Source: Lewinella sp039816955
GTDB lineage: Bacteria; Bacteroidota; Bacteroidia; Chitinophagales; Saprospiraceae
Direction of reading: 5' to 3'
NCBI GenBank assembly: GCA_039816955.1
Contig: JBCBWU010000010.1
Location: forward strand, 1-64,000
DNA length: 64,000 nt
The notes beneath the pieces are model-generated. The model had not been told where the DNA came from, made no database searches, and worked only from the letters and a program-made list of their open reading frames with translations. Shown one piece after another: positions 50,878 to 60,678 of this stretch (position 1 is its first letter; each line of letters opens with the position of its first letter). Both the position numbers and the translations under genes were made by a program.

Positions 50878-53800
50878 ATGAAGCTCGACTTTCTTCAGCG
50901 ACGTAAATTTTGGAAAAGGTTTATACTATTCAGTACCCTAATCCCAATCTCATTGATTGGAGCCGTAACCTTCATCGTTTATCAGACGCAAGATGGGCTT
51001 ATACAGAATGAAATAGACGCCTTAAATAAAACCTACGAAGGATCAATTGTAATCGGAGATACGCATATAGCGCCCTTCAAAAACTTTCCTTATATCTCCG
51101 TAAAAGTCGATAGTGTTAAAGTATACGAGACAAAAGAAAAGGATGCTGATCTGATCTTAGATGTAGCAGACATATACGTAGGCTTCAATATACGAGACAT
51201 CATTGCCGCTAACTATGACGTTCAAAAATTACTGATTGAAGACGGTTTTTTTAACATCATCAAGCATAAAGACGGTAGTATTAATATCGAAAATGCCTTA
51301 GCAACACCCAATACAGAAGTGGAGGAAACGGCGCCTTTCGAAGTTCATCTGAAAAATATTGAACTTAAGAACCTTGACATCCATAAGTACGATGAAGAGA
51401 GTAAACTAGATGTGGAAACTTTTATCCATTGGGCAAAAAGTGGGTTTAAAACCGCTAATCAAGAAATTGCCACCCACATCGATACAAAATTTGACTTAAA
51501 CATCATCCAGGATCAAGACACCACTTTCATAAAACACAAACACTTTGAGCTGCATACCGACATCGTATTCAATGAGTTGTCCGGCTTAATCGAAGTTGCA
51601 CCATCTGGCATTAAGATGGAAAATGGTGATTTTAATATACAGGGCAGTATTGAAACGGAAAAAGACATGGCCCTGGATCTGTATATCAACGGGATAAAAC
51701 CCAACTTCGATATGTTGATTGCTTTTGCTCCCGAAGACCTTATTCCCATTTTAGAACGGTATAATAATGCAGGTGAAATTTATTTCAATGCTGATGTAGT
51801 AGGCCCTGTTACCGATGGTCAATTGCCATTTATCGATGTTGAATTCGGGGCAGATGAAGCATTTCTAGAAAATGTAGACGTCCGTAAAAAAATTGATAAC
51901 CTTGGCTTTAAAGGCCACTTCACTAATGGAGCAGATCAGACCCTCGAAACCATGGAGTTCTCTATTGAAGACTTCACTTCAAAATTAGAATCGGGTAATT
52001 TTGTTGCTTCCTTACTAGTGAAAAATTTTGTTGAACCAGAGGTAGATCTTGAGCTAAATACAGACTTTAAAGTCGAGTTCCTGGCCCAGTTTTTCAACTT
52101 GTCGGAAACACAAGACATTTCTGGCGACGTGAAGCTCGACATGCATTTTCACGACATCATAGACCTGGAACATCCAGAGAAAACGCTTAACGCACTAGAT
52201 CAAGCCTATTACAGCGAATTAACTGTTGAAAACCTACACGTAGAATCACCAGATTTAGCGGTACCTATTGACGCCTTGGATATGCACTTTGCCATGACCG
52301 GTAAGCGCGGGACATTGGATAAATTTGACCTAAAGATGGGAGGCACAGATTTATCCATGCAAGGTTATGTTTCTGATATTGTAGAAATAGTGCACCATTC
52401 AAATACCCCAGTTGAAGCAGAACTAGACATCAGCTCTAACTTCTTAGACATTGCCGAACTGACTGGCTTTACGCAAGGGGATATTGCTGGAGTGGATGAG
52501 CAAATTGAAGATTTACGGCTACTGCTGAAGGCCAAAACTACGGCGCGTGCTATTACGGAATCTAAGTACTTACCGGAAGGTGAGTTTGTGGTAGAAAGAC
52601 TTCATGCACAGTCCAAAATTTTCCCACATGAGTTGCATGATTTTCATGCAGATATGGTCATCGACAGTAGTTTCATAAAGATTATTGATTGCTATGGTTT
52701 TATAGACAAGTCTGATTTCAAGGTCAATGGTAATGTACAAAACTACGGTGCCTTGATGGAAGATAATCTTGCGCAAGGTGTAAACTTGGACGCACCGGTA
52801 GAAGCAGAGCTCAACCTAAGCTCAAAGCTGTTGGATATTGCAGAATTGACGGGTTTCACGCAAGGCGACACCACTGGGATAGATGAGCAGATAGAAGACC
52901 TGAAGTTACAATTGAAGTTCAATTCTACTGCTGGTGGATTAACTGCTTACGAATATATCCCCGTGGGAGAGTTCTTTGTGGAGGATCTACATGCTCAACT
53001 GAAACACTATCCCCATGAATTACACGATTTTCATGTGGACGTTCTGATTGATGATCGGGACTTAAAGATCATAGACTTCACTGGATTTATTGATCAATCG
53101 GACTTCCATTTTAATGGCAATATTCACGATTACGGTTTCTGGATGAAAGACACCCTGAATGGGGATGTAGAGTTGGATATTAGCCTAAATGCTGACTTGC
53201 TAAAACTGGAAGACATCTTTTCCTACCAAGGGGAAAACTATGTCCCCGAAGATTATCGCCACGAAGAATTTGATAATCTAAAGCTGCACTTTGACGGAGC
53301 TATGCATTATAAAGATTCTGAATTACATTCAGTAGATATCGATTTGGATCGGTTTGACGCAAAAATGCATGTTCACCCGATGCGTTTTGAAGATTTTTCC
53401 GGAAGGTTCCACTACGAAGATGAGCATGTGGTCATAGAGCAAATGCACGGCAAGATTGGGCGCAGTATTTTCGATGTGGATATGAACTATTACCTGGGGG
53501 AAGATGAATCGATTAAACTACGAGACAACCATTTTGGCTTAAGCGCCCGATACATCGACTTTGATCAACTATTCGCTTTCAATCCCACTCCGGCAAGTTC
53601 TGCCAAAACAACTGGAACTCAAGAGGCGACAACCGATGATGTAGAAGCACACAGCACTGCCTTCAATATTTATGAGCTCCCCTTCACCGACATGACCTTT
53701 GATGTGGATGTGGAGCACTTTATTTATCACCAGCTTGACTTACAAAAAATTCATAGTAGGCTAAGAACAACACACGATCATTATATCCATGTGGATACGA

Positions 53801-54480
53801 TGAGTATGCTGGCCGTTGGAGGGCAATTCCTGATGTCAGGTTATTTCAATGGTAGCAATCCTGATCGAATTTACTGCAAGCCTAAACTAAAAGTGATTCA
53901 AGCTGATATAGATCAGCTACTCTTGAAGTACGAAAACTATGGTTCTGATGAGGTGCTGTCTGATTATGTTCATGGTCAACTATCAGCAGACATCACGGGG
54001 AATATTCGAATATACCCAGATCTGGTACCAGACATCGATCAATCAGAAATTCATATGGATGTTGAACTGTTGAATGGTAGCTTAGAAAATTACGAGCCCA
54101 TCTTGATGTTGTCAGATTACATGGGCGACAAAAACTTGTCTTCTGTTAAGTTTGATACGCTCCAAAACCATATGGATATTACGAATGGCATTATTACCAT
54201 ACCAAATATGACTATAGAATCCACTTTAGGTCATTACGAGCTATCTGGGGAACAGTCCATGGTTGGCACACTGGAATATTATGTTCGTATCCCGTGGGCA
54301 ATTATTAAGGAAGGAGCCCGCTACAAGATATTTGGCGCCAAAAAAACAGAAGAAGGAGAAGTAACAGAAGATGAAATTGTAGAAATAGACCCCGATAAAA
54401 GGACACGATACCTAAATCTTAGGGTAAAAGGTACGCTGGATGATTACAATATCCAGCTAAAGAAAAAAAGACAAGAGTAG
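50878..54480 (+). CDS. Large AsmA-like envelope protein with internal duplication
   Basis: A 1200-residue protein started at the ATG at 50878 (MKLDFLQRRKFWKRF), which is followed by a single membrane helix (ILFSTLIPISLIGAVTFIVY). The rest is beta-rich with the repeated 'xDhxGxhxh' look of AsmA-family proteins (GTDLSMQGYVSDI, GDVELDISLNADLLKLEDIF) and an AsmA C-terminal-like end (TNGIITIPNMTIESTLGHYELSGEQSMVGTLEYYVRIPW). These long tubes are thought to move lipids between inner and outer membrane. Residues corresponding to 52408-52764 and 52795-53151 are tandem copies of about 119 residues. It has acidic/His-rich segments and no clear operon partners. Confidence 0.78.
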   Translation: MKLDFLQRRKFWKRFILFSTLIPISLIGAVTFIVYQTQDGLIQNEIDALNKTYEGSIVIGDTHIAPFKNFPYISVKVDSVKVYETKEKDADLILDVADIYVGFNIRDIIAANYDVQKLLIEDGFFNIIKHKDGSINIENALATPNTEVEETAPFEVHLKNIELKNLDIHKYDEESKLDVETFIHWAKSGFKTANQEIATHIDTKFDLNIIQDQDTTFIKHKHFELHTDIVFNELSGLIEVAPSGIKMENGDFNIQGSIETEKDMALDLYINGIKPNFDMLIAFAPEDLIPILERYNNAGEIYFNADVVGPVTDGQLPFIDVEFGADEAFLENVDVRKKIDNLGFKGHFTNGADQTLETMEFSIEDFTSKLESGNFVASLLVKNFVEPEVDLELNTDFKVEFLAQFFNLSETQDISGDVKLDMHFHDIIDLEHPEKTLNALDQAYYSELTVENLHVESPDLAVPIDALDMHFAMTGKRGTLDKFDLKMGGTDLSMQGYVSDIVEIVHHSNTPVEAELDISSNFLDIAELTGFTQGDIAGVDEQIEDLRLLLKAKTTARAITESKYLPEGEFVVERLHAQSKIFPHELHDFHADMVIDSSFIKIIDCYGFIDKSDFKVNGNVQNYGALMEDNLAQGVNLDAPVEAELNLSSKLLDIAELTGFTQGDTTGIDEQIEDLKLQLKFNSTAGGLTAYEYIPVGEFFVEDLHAQLKHYPHELHDFHVDVLIDDRDLKIIDFTGFIDQSDFHFNGNIHDYGFWMKDTLNGDVELDISLNADLLKLEDIFSYQGENYVPEDYRHEEFDNLKLHFDGAMHYKDSELHSVDIDLDRFDAKMHVHPMRFEDFSGRFHYEDEHVVIEQMHGKIGRSIFDVDMNYYLGEDESIKLRDNHFGLSARYIDFDQLFAFNPTPASSAKTTGTQEATTDDVEAHSTAFNIYELPFTDMTFDVDVEHFIYHQLDLQKIHSRLRTTHDHYIHVDTMSMLAVGGQFLMSGYFNGSNPDRIYCKPKLKVIQADIDQLLLKYENYGSDEVLSDYVHGQLSADITGNIRIYPDLVPDIDQSEIHMDVELLNGSLENYEPILMLSDYMGDKNLSSVKFDTLQNHMDITNGIITIPNMTIESTLGHYELSGEQSMVGTLEYYVRIPWAIIKEGARYKIFGAKKTEEGEVTEDEIVEIDPDKRTRYLNLRVKGTLDDYNIQLKKKRQE
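52408..53151 (+). repeat. Tandem 387-base coding duplication in the AsmA-like gene
   Basis: Copy 1 (52408-52764) and copy 2 (52795-53151) each encode about 119 residues. Shared blocks include DIAELTGFTQGD, DEQIEDL, GEF, LHAQ, PHELHDFH and FNGNI or VNGNV. The period is exactly 129 codons. The copies have diverged at many positions, so the duplication is not recent. Confidence 0.9.
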
Positions 54481-54831
54481 ATATCTCCAATCCATGTCAT
54501 TTTTTCTAATTGAAATAGCTCCAACGTTTGAAATATCAAGCGTATAATTGTTTCTTCGCGTAAATTCTTGATAGAGTAGTCAGCTGTTGGTTACCAGTCA
54601 TGTTAGGTGCTAATTGTGTTAGTGATCTGTCTTTTCGTGAATTAACGCGAGCAAGTTCGATCTAATCTATTAGTAGGCTAATTACTTGAATGACTGATAC
54701 TTCTGTCCCGCATCTTTTCCGTCGATTGCTTTGTGGGCAGCCAGATTATGACTAGTTTATCCATTTAGACTGGAAGTGCATTATGAACAATTTCTTGATT
54801 ACGACGCTTCCCTACCAAATAAGCAGCTATC
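54481..54831. other. Intergenic region upstream of the desaturase gene
   Basis: A 351-base AT-leaning spacer. I see no gene, repeat or clear promoter. The only -7-like sequences are partial. Confidence 0.5.
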
Positions 54832-55953
54832 ATGCAACAAATGACGAAAAACAAGCCTGTAAAGTTTAACCGTAAAAGTGAGCCTGAATTTTTCCAGGAA
54901 CTTCACAAAAGAGTTAATCAGTATTTTACGGATCACCAAATTTCCAAGCATGCCAATGGTAATATGGTGTTCAAAACTGCTTTTATGATCAGCCTATACT
55001 TTGTGCCGTTCATACTACTTCTACTTGGTTTTGCCGAGACTTTCTGGGGAAGCATGGTATTATGGACCCTCATGGGGCTCGGTATGTCTGGCATCGGACT
55101 CTCCGTTATGCATGATGCCAACCATGGTGCCTATTCCAGCAATAAGAATGTAAACGGTGCCTTGGGCTTCATCCTCAACTTCGTTGGGGGCTACCACATC
55201 AACTGGAAAATACAGCACAATTTGCTTCACCATTCTTACACTAACATTCACGGTTACGATGAGGATATTGAGCAAGATGTCTTCAGATTCACCCCCGATA
55301 AGGAATTTGATCGCAAGTACCGTTTCCAGGCTTTTTACGCTCCAGTACTGTACAGCCTAATGACCATTTTCTGGGTAGTGTATAAAGACTTTAACCAAGT
55401 CAAGCGTTACAATCGCTATGATTTGCTCAAAACGGAAGGACTCAGCTACCGCAAAGCCATAACCCAGGTGTGGGTTTATAAAATACTGTATGTGCTAGCC
55501 ACCTTTGTATTACCTATTTTGATACTAGACTTTCCGTGGTGGCAGACCCTAATTGGCTTCATGACCATGCACTTCATCTGCGGCCTTATCCTGGCTTTGA
55601 TCTTTCAACCCGCTCACGTACTGGAAGATACCAGCTTCTTTAAGCCCGATGAGGGCGGGAGTGTTGAAAACAATTGGGCGGTGCACCAACTCCTCACTAC
55701 TGCAAACTTTGCCAATAGAAGCACTTTCTTCTCCTGGTTTGTGGGAGGCTTAAACTATCAGGTTGAGCACCATTTATTCCCCCACATTTGCCATGTGCAC
55801 TACCGTAAATTGTCTCCGATTGTGAAAGCTACCGCCGAGGAGTACAATATCCCCTACCACCAACACGAAACCTTTTTCAGTGCGGTGGCCAGTCACTTCA
55901 AGATGCTACACGATTTGGGAACGGGACGGTACGACGCAAGAATGGCGAGCTAA
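54832..55953 (+). CDS. Fatty acid desaturase (front-end type, acyl-lipid or acyl-CoA)
   Basis: The 373-residue integral membrane di-iron enzyme inserts a double bond into a fatty acyl chain. The three histidine boxes are all there: HDANHGA, HNLLHHSYTN, and QVEHHLFPHICHVHY. The last, with Gln before the first residue pair, is characteristic of front-end desaturases (delta-5/delta-6). About four hydrophobic segments (FMISLYFVPFILLLLGF, VLYSLMTIFWVVY, ILYVLATFVLPILIL, MTMHFICGLILALIF) place it in the membrane. No cytochrome b5 domain is fused. The double-bond position cannot be predicted. A strong hairpin terminator follows. Confidence 0.93.
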   Translation: MQQMTKNKPVKFNRKSEPEFFQELHKRVNQYFTDHQISKHANGNMVFKTAFMISLYFVPFILLLLGFAETFWGSMVLWTLMGLGMSGIGLSVMHDANHGAYSSNKNVNGALGFILNFVGGYHINWKIQHNLLHHSYTNIHGYDEDIEQDVFRFTPDKEFDRKYRFQAFYAPVLYSLMTIFWVVYKDFNQVKRYNRYDLLKTEGLSYRKAITQVWVYKILYVLATFVLPILILDFPWWQTLIGFMTMHFICGLILALIFQPAHVLEDTSFFKPDEGGSVENNWAVHQLLTTANFANRSTFFSWFVGGLNYQVEHHLFPHICHVHYRKLSPIVKATAEEYNIPYHQHETFFSAVASHFKMLHDLGTGRYDARMAS

Positions 55954-55978
55954 TAGCAATTTGCTAAAATAAGCTTAG

Positions 55979-56013
55979 GCGCCATCAGGAGATAACAAGT
56001 CCTCTGATGGCGC
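55979..56013. terminator. Bidirectional terminator between convergent genes
   Basis: A perfect 10-bp inverted repeat (GCGCCATCAG / CTGATGGCGC, 15-base loop) sits between the stops of the desaturase (plus) and the zinc-ribbon gene (minus). On the minus strand a short TTATTTT run follows. Confidence 0.75.
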
Positions 56014-56034
56014 TCTCTTGTTGTACACCCTCAG

Positions 56035-56643
56035 CTAGCTCAGGTACTCCTGTTCATTAGCTCGATTGAACTCCTGAACGATGAGGCCAATCTCTTTTTC
56101 CGCATCATCGCTCAACAGAATACGGCCTTTGTGCTGGTCGATAAGCCCGTTGAGGAGGTCGGCACTCACCTTATCTCTTTTGACGTAATCATTGAGTTTT
56201 CCCACCAGCAGAAATGGCATCCGGAGGAAAGATGGAACCGACCACCAACCGAGTAGTAAGGAAAGGGACAGGGATTTTCGCAAGTCTCTTTTCCCACAAT
56301 TCTTGCAAATAATAGAAGTTTGGGAGCTATCAAAAGACGTAATTAAAGCACCAATTAGCGTATCATAACGATAACCCCGTAGCTCACTATTTTGCTGGCA
56401 GTTAGGGCATGTAGAAGAGGTGATTATTTTCAGCAAAGCAGCTCTTTCCGGGCTACTAAGTTCTCGAGTTTCGGCTTCTACCCACTGCACTAGGTCTGTT
56501 CCAAGTCCTCTACGCTTGATCTCGGCTAGCAAGACCGGCACCACTTCTCGCTTGAGCGATTGTGACTCTTGCTTAGCAATGCGGATGATACGAGCGTCCG
56601 TAAAGCTCTTGTAGTTCGCCCGGATTTCGTCGATGTTATACAT
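56035..56643 (-). CDS. Protein with zinc-ribbon-like cysteine pairs and hydrophobic helices
   Basis: A 202-residue protein. The N-terminal 70 residues are helical (TDARIIRIAKQESQSLKREVVPVLLAEIKRRGL), followed by CPNCQQ and, 30 residues later, CKNCGK, which together could bind zinc. A hydrophobic stretch (SLSLSLLLGWWSVPSFLRMPFLLVG) follows, and a charged tail ends the protein. I do not recognise the family. The M28 peptidase gene is transcribed toward it with 7 bases between, so an operon is likely. Confidence 0.65.
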   Translation of the reverse strand: MYNIDEIRANYKSFTDARIIRIAKQESQSLKREVVPVLLAEIKRRGLGTDLVQWVEAETRELSSPERAALLKIITSSTCPNCQQNSELRGYRYDTLIGALITSFDSSQTSIICKNCGKRDLRKSLSLSLLLGWWSVPSFLRMPFLLVGKLNDYVKRDKVSADLLNGLIDQHKGRILLSDDAEKEIGLIVQEFNRANEQEYLS

Positions 56644-56650
56644 AGATGAA

Positions 56651-57619
56651 TCAGAAGTTCTCTTTATTTGATTCTTTGTAGAGGGCCGCCAAGACTACCT
56701 GCCCCACCGCTTGCAGGGTTTGTTTATCAATGATGTCCATATTATCTGCGTGGGTATGATGGTAGCTCCCGAAGGCTCCGCTTTCTTTAATGTTGATAAT
56801 ATCGATCATGGGAATAGCGGTATTCTCTACAATAAAGCGATGATCGTCCGTATAAAAGCCCGCGCTTCGGTTCACGAAGTATTTGCCGTGCCGCATAGCC
56901 TGGGCAAGCCGCCAGATTTTCTCTACTTCCTGCGGAGCGCTCTGTCGAGAAAAGCCCTCCTTGGGGAAAGTGGCCTGTTTAGCCCCTACCATGTCCAGTA
57001 GAATCCCGTACTTAACCTCATAGTCCTGTTCGTGTACATTCTTTGACCAGTACTGCGATCCGAGGCCCCAGGAATAATCATTACCTGGTTGGTCCGAGCC
57101 ATAGTCCTCCGCATCAAAGAAGATTACATCTACGCCCATCGGTATGGGGTTATTCTTGAGTTGTCGGGCAATTTCGAGAATGACTGCTACACCACTCGCT
57201 CCGTCATCTGCTCCATCAATGGGGCGATCAGTTGCGGTGGTGTCTTTATCGGCAATATGCCTGGTATCATAATGGGCGCAGAGGAGTATTCTTTCCTTGA
57301 TTTGTGGATTGTAACGCCCGATGATATTTGTCCCATCTAAGGTTTGGCCGTTGTAAGCTGTTGCTTGAAACGCCTGCGGCATCACCGCAAAACCGGAAGA
57401 CTGAAGTGTTTCTACGAGCCAGTTTTTACAGTTCTCGTGTTCAGGCGTGTTCATATAGCGATGACCAAATTCTACCTGCTGTTCCAGGAAGACAAAACAA
57501 CTATCTGCATTAAATTGAGGAATCGCAACGATAAGGTTCTCTTGCGGAACCTTATCCGTTTTGTCAAACTCACAAGCCAACGACATTACGATTACTAAGA
57601 ACAGCGCGCAGCTTCGCAT
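56651..57619 (-). CDS. M28 family metallopeptidase / glutaminyl-peptide cyclotransferase-like lipoprotein
   Basis: The 322-residue protein has a lipoprotein signal (MRSCALFLVIVMSLAC). The M28 fold carries its zinc site: CAHYDTRH (first His/Asp), GADDGASGVAV (bridging Asp), FFDAEDYG (Glu), and THADNMD near the end. Sequence order and the tryptophan-rich SWGLGSQYWSKNVH segment suggest the glutaminyl cyclase branch, which makes pyroglutamate at N-termini of exported proteins. An aminopeptidase is the alternative. It should act in the periplasm or outer membrane. It is followed after 7 bases by the zinc-ribbon gene. Confidence 0.88.
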   Translation of the reverse strand: MRSCALFLVIVMSLACEFDKTDKVPQENLIVAIPQFNADSCFVFLEQQVEFGHRYMNTPEHENCKNWLVETLQSSGFAVMPQAFQATAYNGQTLDGTNIIGRYNPQIKERILLCAHYDTRHIADKDTTATDRPIDGADDGASGVAVILEIARQLKNNPIPMGVDVIFFDAEDYGSDQPGNDYSWGLGSQYWSKNVHEQDYEVKYGILLDMVGAKQATFPKEGFSRQSAPQEVEKIWRLAQAMRHGKYFVNRSAGFYTDDHRFIVENTAIPMIDIINIKESGAFGSYHHTHADNMDIIDKQTLQAVGQVVLAALYKESNKENF

Positions 57620-57686
57620 TTTTATACTTGATTTTACTTGCTTGCAGGGTGCACCTTACTACAACAGCAGTGTCCACGCTCCTGCC

Positions 57687-60335
57687 CTAGCCCATTACAT
57701 CAAATAGTCCTTTCAGCACCTTATCCATATTCCCGGTTTGCCACTTATTGTGCGCATCCTTACACTGTTTACTATCCATATTAAATCGGCGTACCACCTG
57801 CCCACGCTCTTGATCAGCAAAAGCCCGAAAGGCGCGTTTTGGATCATCCAAGAGGTGGTATTCGCTGGAATCTAGTGGATATACATCAATTCTCACCCGT
57901 GCCTTTTCGATCATCTTACTACGGCTCGACTTTTGTTCACGCAAGTGAAAACCGTGCTCATTTTTCAGGATAGTGTAGCAGCCAAAACCACTAAAATGGA
58001 AGATGGTATAGAGCTTCCCTTCACTCTTGCCAGAGCCAACTCTTTTGGCATTCATCTTCCGGCGTTTAGCCCAGGCAAAATACATATCTACCATGCGCTG
58101 CCCCCACTTGGCATCCTTATCCTCGTAGTTGACCATGAGCATAGCATCTTGTGGTTCTTGACTTTGGTAGGCATGGAGTGAGGTACTGAGTAGATACACC
58201 TTCTGAGCTAACTTTTTAAGGATGGAAGGGTCGAATTCAAGGCGTACCTTATCCGGATCTTCTAAACGTTCGAATAGCTTTTCTGTCGTCTCAAAAGCGG
58301 CTTCAAAACGATCGTAGTATTCGATTAGGGATAGTACATTGTGGCGATCTGGGCTTTGCCAAAAGTCGGCCTCGCCCATTTCGTTCATGGCGTCCTCCTT
58401 GCTGTCAGCAATATCCGAATCCAAATAGGCTTGTCGTAGTTGCTCAAATTCATTTTTGATGCAAGTAAACTCCGCCAGGGAACCATAGCATTCGCGAAGG
58501 ATAGTTTTCAGATCAAGCGACTTCGACTTTTGTTCCTGATATTGTTGTCGTTTGAGTTTTTCTTGCCAAGTCAAGTTGGGTTCGTCGGGGTCGATGAAGC
58601 GAACCTTGAGGTTGTCTTTTTTACCACGACTGACCAGTAAAAACTGATCCCCTTTCGGGAAATTATGGTTGACTATGGTAGTAGCCAGCGGAGCAAGGAG
58701 GTACTGTTCAATAGCCCGCTTAAGCGGACGGGCGCCCAAGTTCTTGGTGTAGCCCTTCTCCAGCAAAAACTCGATAGCTGATTCTTCCATATCCAAGGCC
58801 CATTTCTTATTCCGCAGGCCCCGGCGCTGGAGTACTTTTCGCAATTCAATATCTAGAATCTTACCCAATGCAACCTGATTCAAGGCATTGAATACCACAA
58901 TCTTATCAATCCGGTTCACAAATTCTGGCCGGAAGGTCTCATTAACGGCTTCCGTAACGCTATCCTCAGGTTTATATACTTCTTCCGCACTGTCTTCCAC
59001 CACTTCACTATTAAAACCTACCAGACGGCGCCCCGCATTGGAAGCTGGAATAGCCGCACCAATATTGGAGGTCATGATAATGATCGACTGACGGAAATCA
59101 ACACTCGTGCCTTGACTATCGGACAGGCGACCATCGTCGAAGATTTGTAGGAAAAGGTCCCAAATGCGGTGGTGCGCTTTCTCAAACTCATCCAGCAGAA
59201 TGACTGAAAAGGGCGTTTTTCGAATCTTATTGACCAGAGAGGTCGAATTGTGTACCGTACCGTAGTCACCAAATATCTTAGTATAAGAATCGGCTGACTG
59301 AAACTCAGACATATCCAGCCGGATCATCCGGTCGGGTGAACTGAACAGGTATTCTGCTAAGATTTTGGTGATCTCGGTCTTACCCGTTCCCGTTGGCCCT
59401 ACAAAGAGGAATACACCAAAGGGCTTTGAGGGATCCGTTAGGCCGGCTTTAATCATCGCGATGCGCTCCACCAGCACATTAACGGCTTCCTCCTGCCCGA
59501 CGACCTTCGAATTAAAGCGAGTGCGTATCTCATCCAGGTCGAGCTTTTCGTTATCGTTTAGGATACTGATGGGTAAGCCCGTGTGCGAACTAAGCGCCTC
59601 GTAGAAAGAGTCCATCACAAAGGGTTGAGCATTCCCTCTAAACTTGGCCTTGGTGTAAGTAAAAAAGTCGAGCAATGCCCCTGGGTTTTCCCGGTAGGAC
59701 AAATACTGACGGGTGATAAAGAAGAGCTCTTCCAACTGCTCGTCCTTGATCAGTTTCCATTTATTGGGTTGATCATCGTTTTCAATCCACTTCTTAGCCA
59801 ACTCAAGTGTTTCCTCTTGCGTAGAGGGTACCACGCGGAAGATTTCAAAGATATTTTGAACTTCCGGCTGAAGGGCTAATAACTTCTCTAAATCGCTATC
59901 CGTGATTTCACCGATCAACTTGACGAGGCCTTTGTTAAGAGCCGGAGTGATCATATCCAGAATACCCGAAGGATTATTGCTGTGCTTACCGGCGTAGTAA
60001 AGGCGGTGAAAATTTGGAGCGATCCACAGCATGTTTTTCTCCTGCAGGCCACTGATCATATCCTCTACCTCTTCTTCTAATTGACCGATGTATTGATTAC
60101 CCGCTTTGAGGTTAGTAGCGGTGGTAGTGATGGAGCTCACGCCCAGCATTTGCATAGCATGAGCGATCCGGTTAATGAGGGTGGTTTTTCCTACCCCGCG
60201 CTCTCCGGAAATTAGTATCGGTTTTGATTTTTCTTGCAGCAGCAGAAGCGTGACCTTCTCCACGATTTCGAGCATGTCCTCGGCTTCCACATAGTTGGCT
60301 GGTAGTTGATCCGCTGACCAGAAGGTTCCTTTCAT
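57687..60335 (-). CDS. ClpB-like AAA+ ATPase with degenerate D1 and release-factor-like C-terminal domain
   Basis: An 882-residue protein. Residues 1-230 resemble ClpB D1. Walker A is intact (GERGVGKTT, 44-52), but the Walker B position reads MLWIAPNFH (102-110) instead of LFIDEIH, and the arginine-finger region is EVQNIFEIF, so D1 probably cannot hydrolyse ATP. D2 (residues 265-560) is complete: GPTGTGKT (313-320), ILLDEFEKAH (379-388), FRPEFVNRID, GARPLKR. Residues 600-882 resemble class I release factors: a helical part (EADFWQSPDRHN) then AKWGQRMVDMYFAWAKRRK, FSGFGCYTILKNEHGFHLRE and ARVRIDVYPLDSSEYHLL. Where RF2 has GGQ, this reads EYH, and the codon-reading loop is shortened. It may couple unfolding or remodelling to ribosomes. 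Confidence 0.75.
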   Translation of the reverse strand: MKGTFWSADQLPANYVEAEDMLEIVEKVTLLLLQEKSKPILISGERGVGKTTLINRIAHAMQMLGVSSITTTATNLKAGNQYIGQLEEEVEDMISGLQEKNMLWIAPNFHRLYYAGKHSNNPSGILDMITPALNKGLVKLIGEITDSDLEKLLALQPEVQNIFEIFRVVPSTQEETLELAKKWIENDDQPNKWKLIKDEQLEELFFITRQYLSYRENPGALLDFFTYTKAKFRGNAQPFVMDSFYEALSSHTGLPISILNDNEKLDLDEIRTRFNSKVVGQEEAVNVLVERIAMIKAGLTDPSKPFGVFLFVGPTGTGKTEITKILAEYLFSSPDRMIRLDMSEFQSADSYTKIFGDYGTVHNSTSLVNKIRKTPFSVILLDEFEKAHHRIWDLFLQIFDDGRLSDSQGTSVDFRQSIIIMTSNIGAAIPASNAGRRLVGFNSEVVEDSAEEVYKPEDSVTEAVNETFRPEFVNRIDKIVVFNALNQVALGKILDIELRKVLQRRGLRNKKWALDMEESAIEFLLEKGYTKNLGARPLKRAIEQYLLAPLATTIVNHNFPKGDQFLLVSRGKKDNLKVRFIDPDEPNLTWQEKLKRQQYQEQKSKSLDLKTILRECYGSLAEFTCIKNEFEQLRQAYLDSDIADSKEDAMNEMGEADFWQSPDRHNVLSLIEYYDRFEAAFETTEKLFERLEDPDKVRLEFDPSILKKLAQKVYLLSTSLHAYQSQEPQDAMLMVNYEDKDAKWGQRMVDMYFAWAKRRKMNAKRVGSGKSEGKLYTIFHFSGFGCYTILKNEHGFHLREQKSSRSKMIEKARVRIDVYPLDSSEYHLLDDPKRAFRAFADQERGQVVRRFNMDSKQCKDAHNKWQTGNMDKVLKGLFDVMG

Positions 60336-60345
60336 TATTACGCAG

Positions 60346-60678
60346 TGGTGTTTTTAGGTTGCTATGATTGGGCTTTTTACAAATTAAGGGACGCGTACAA
60401 TCATCAAAGACAAGCGCTTACAAAAGCGAAGCCTAAGATAAGAACAAACATGAGAGATCAGCAACGGGGAGGCGAGTTAGTTCCTCCTACGAGGGAAAGG
60501 GGAAGTAAATTTTGTACTGTCGAAACCAGCGTTCGTCTTGGCTTTAGTTCTCCTCCGTTTGTTGTTTACTCATGGCTCTTTCCGCCACACTTGAGCGCAG
60601 TTCAGAAATTCCTTCCGCATTTCTGATGCCGGTTTGGCATTTTTACGACCTTTGCGCAAACCTCGAACGTAAAGGCTG
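60346..60678. other. Divergent intergenic region upstream of purL
   Basis: A 333-base spacer between the divergent AAA+ gene and purL. It has no recognisable gene, repeat or RNA and no full-match -7 element. An ACCTTTG sequence lies about 30 bases upstream of purL and could be a partial promoter element. Confidence 0.4.
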
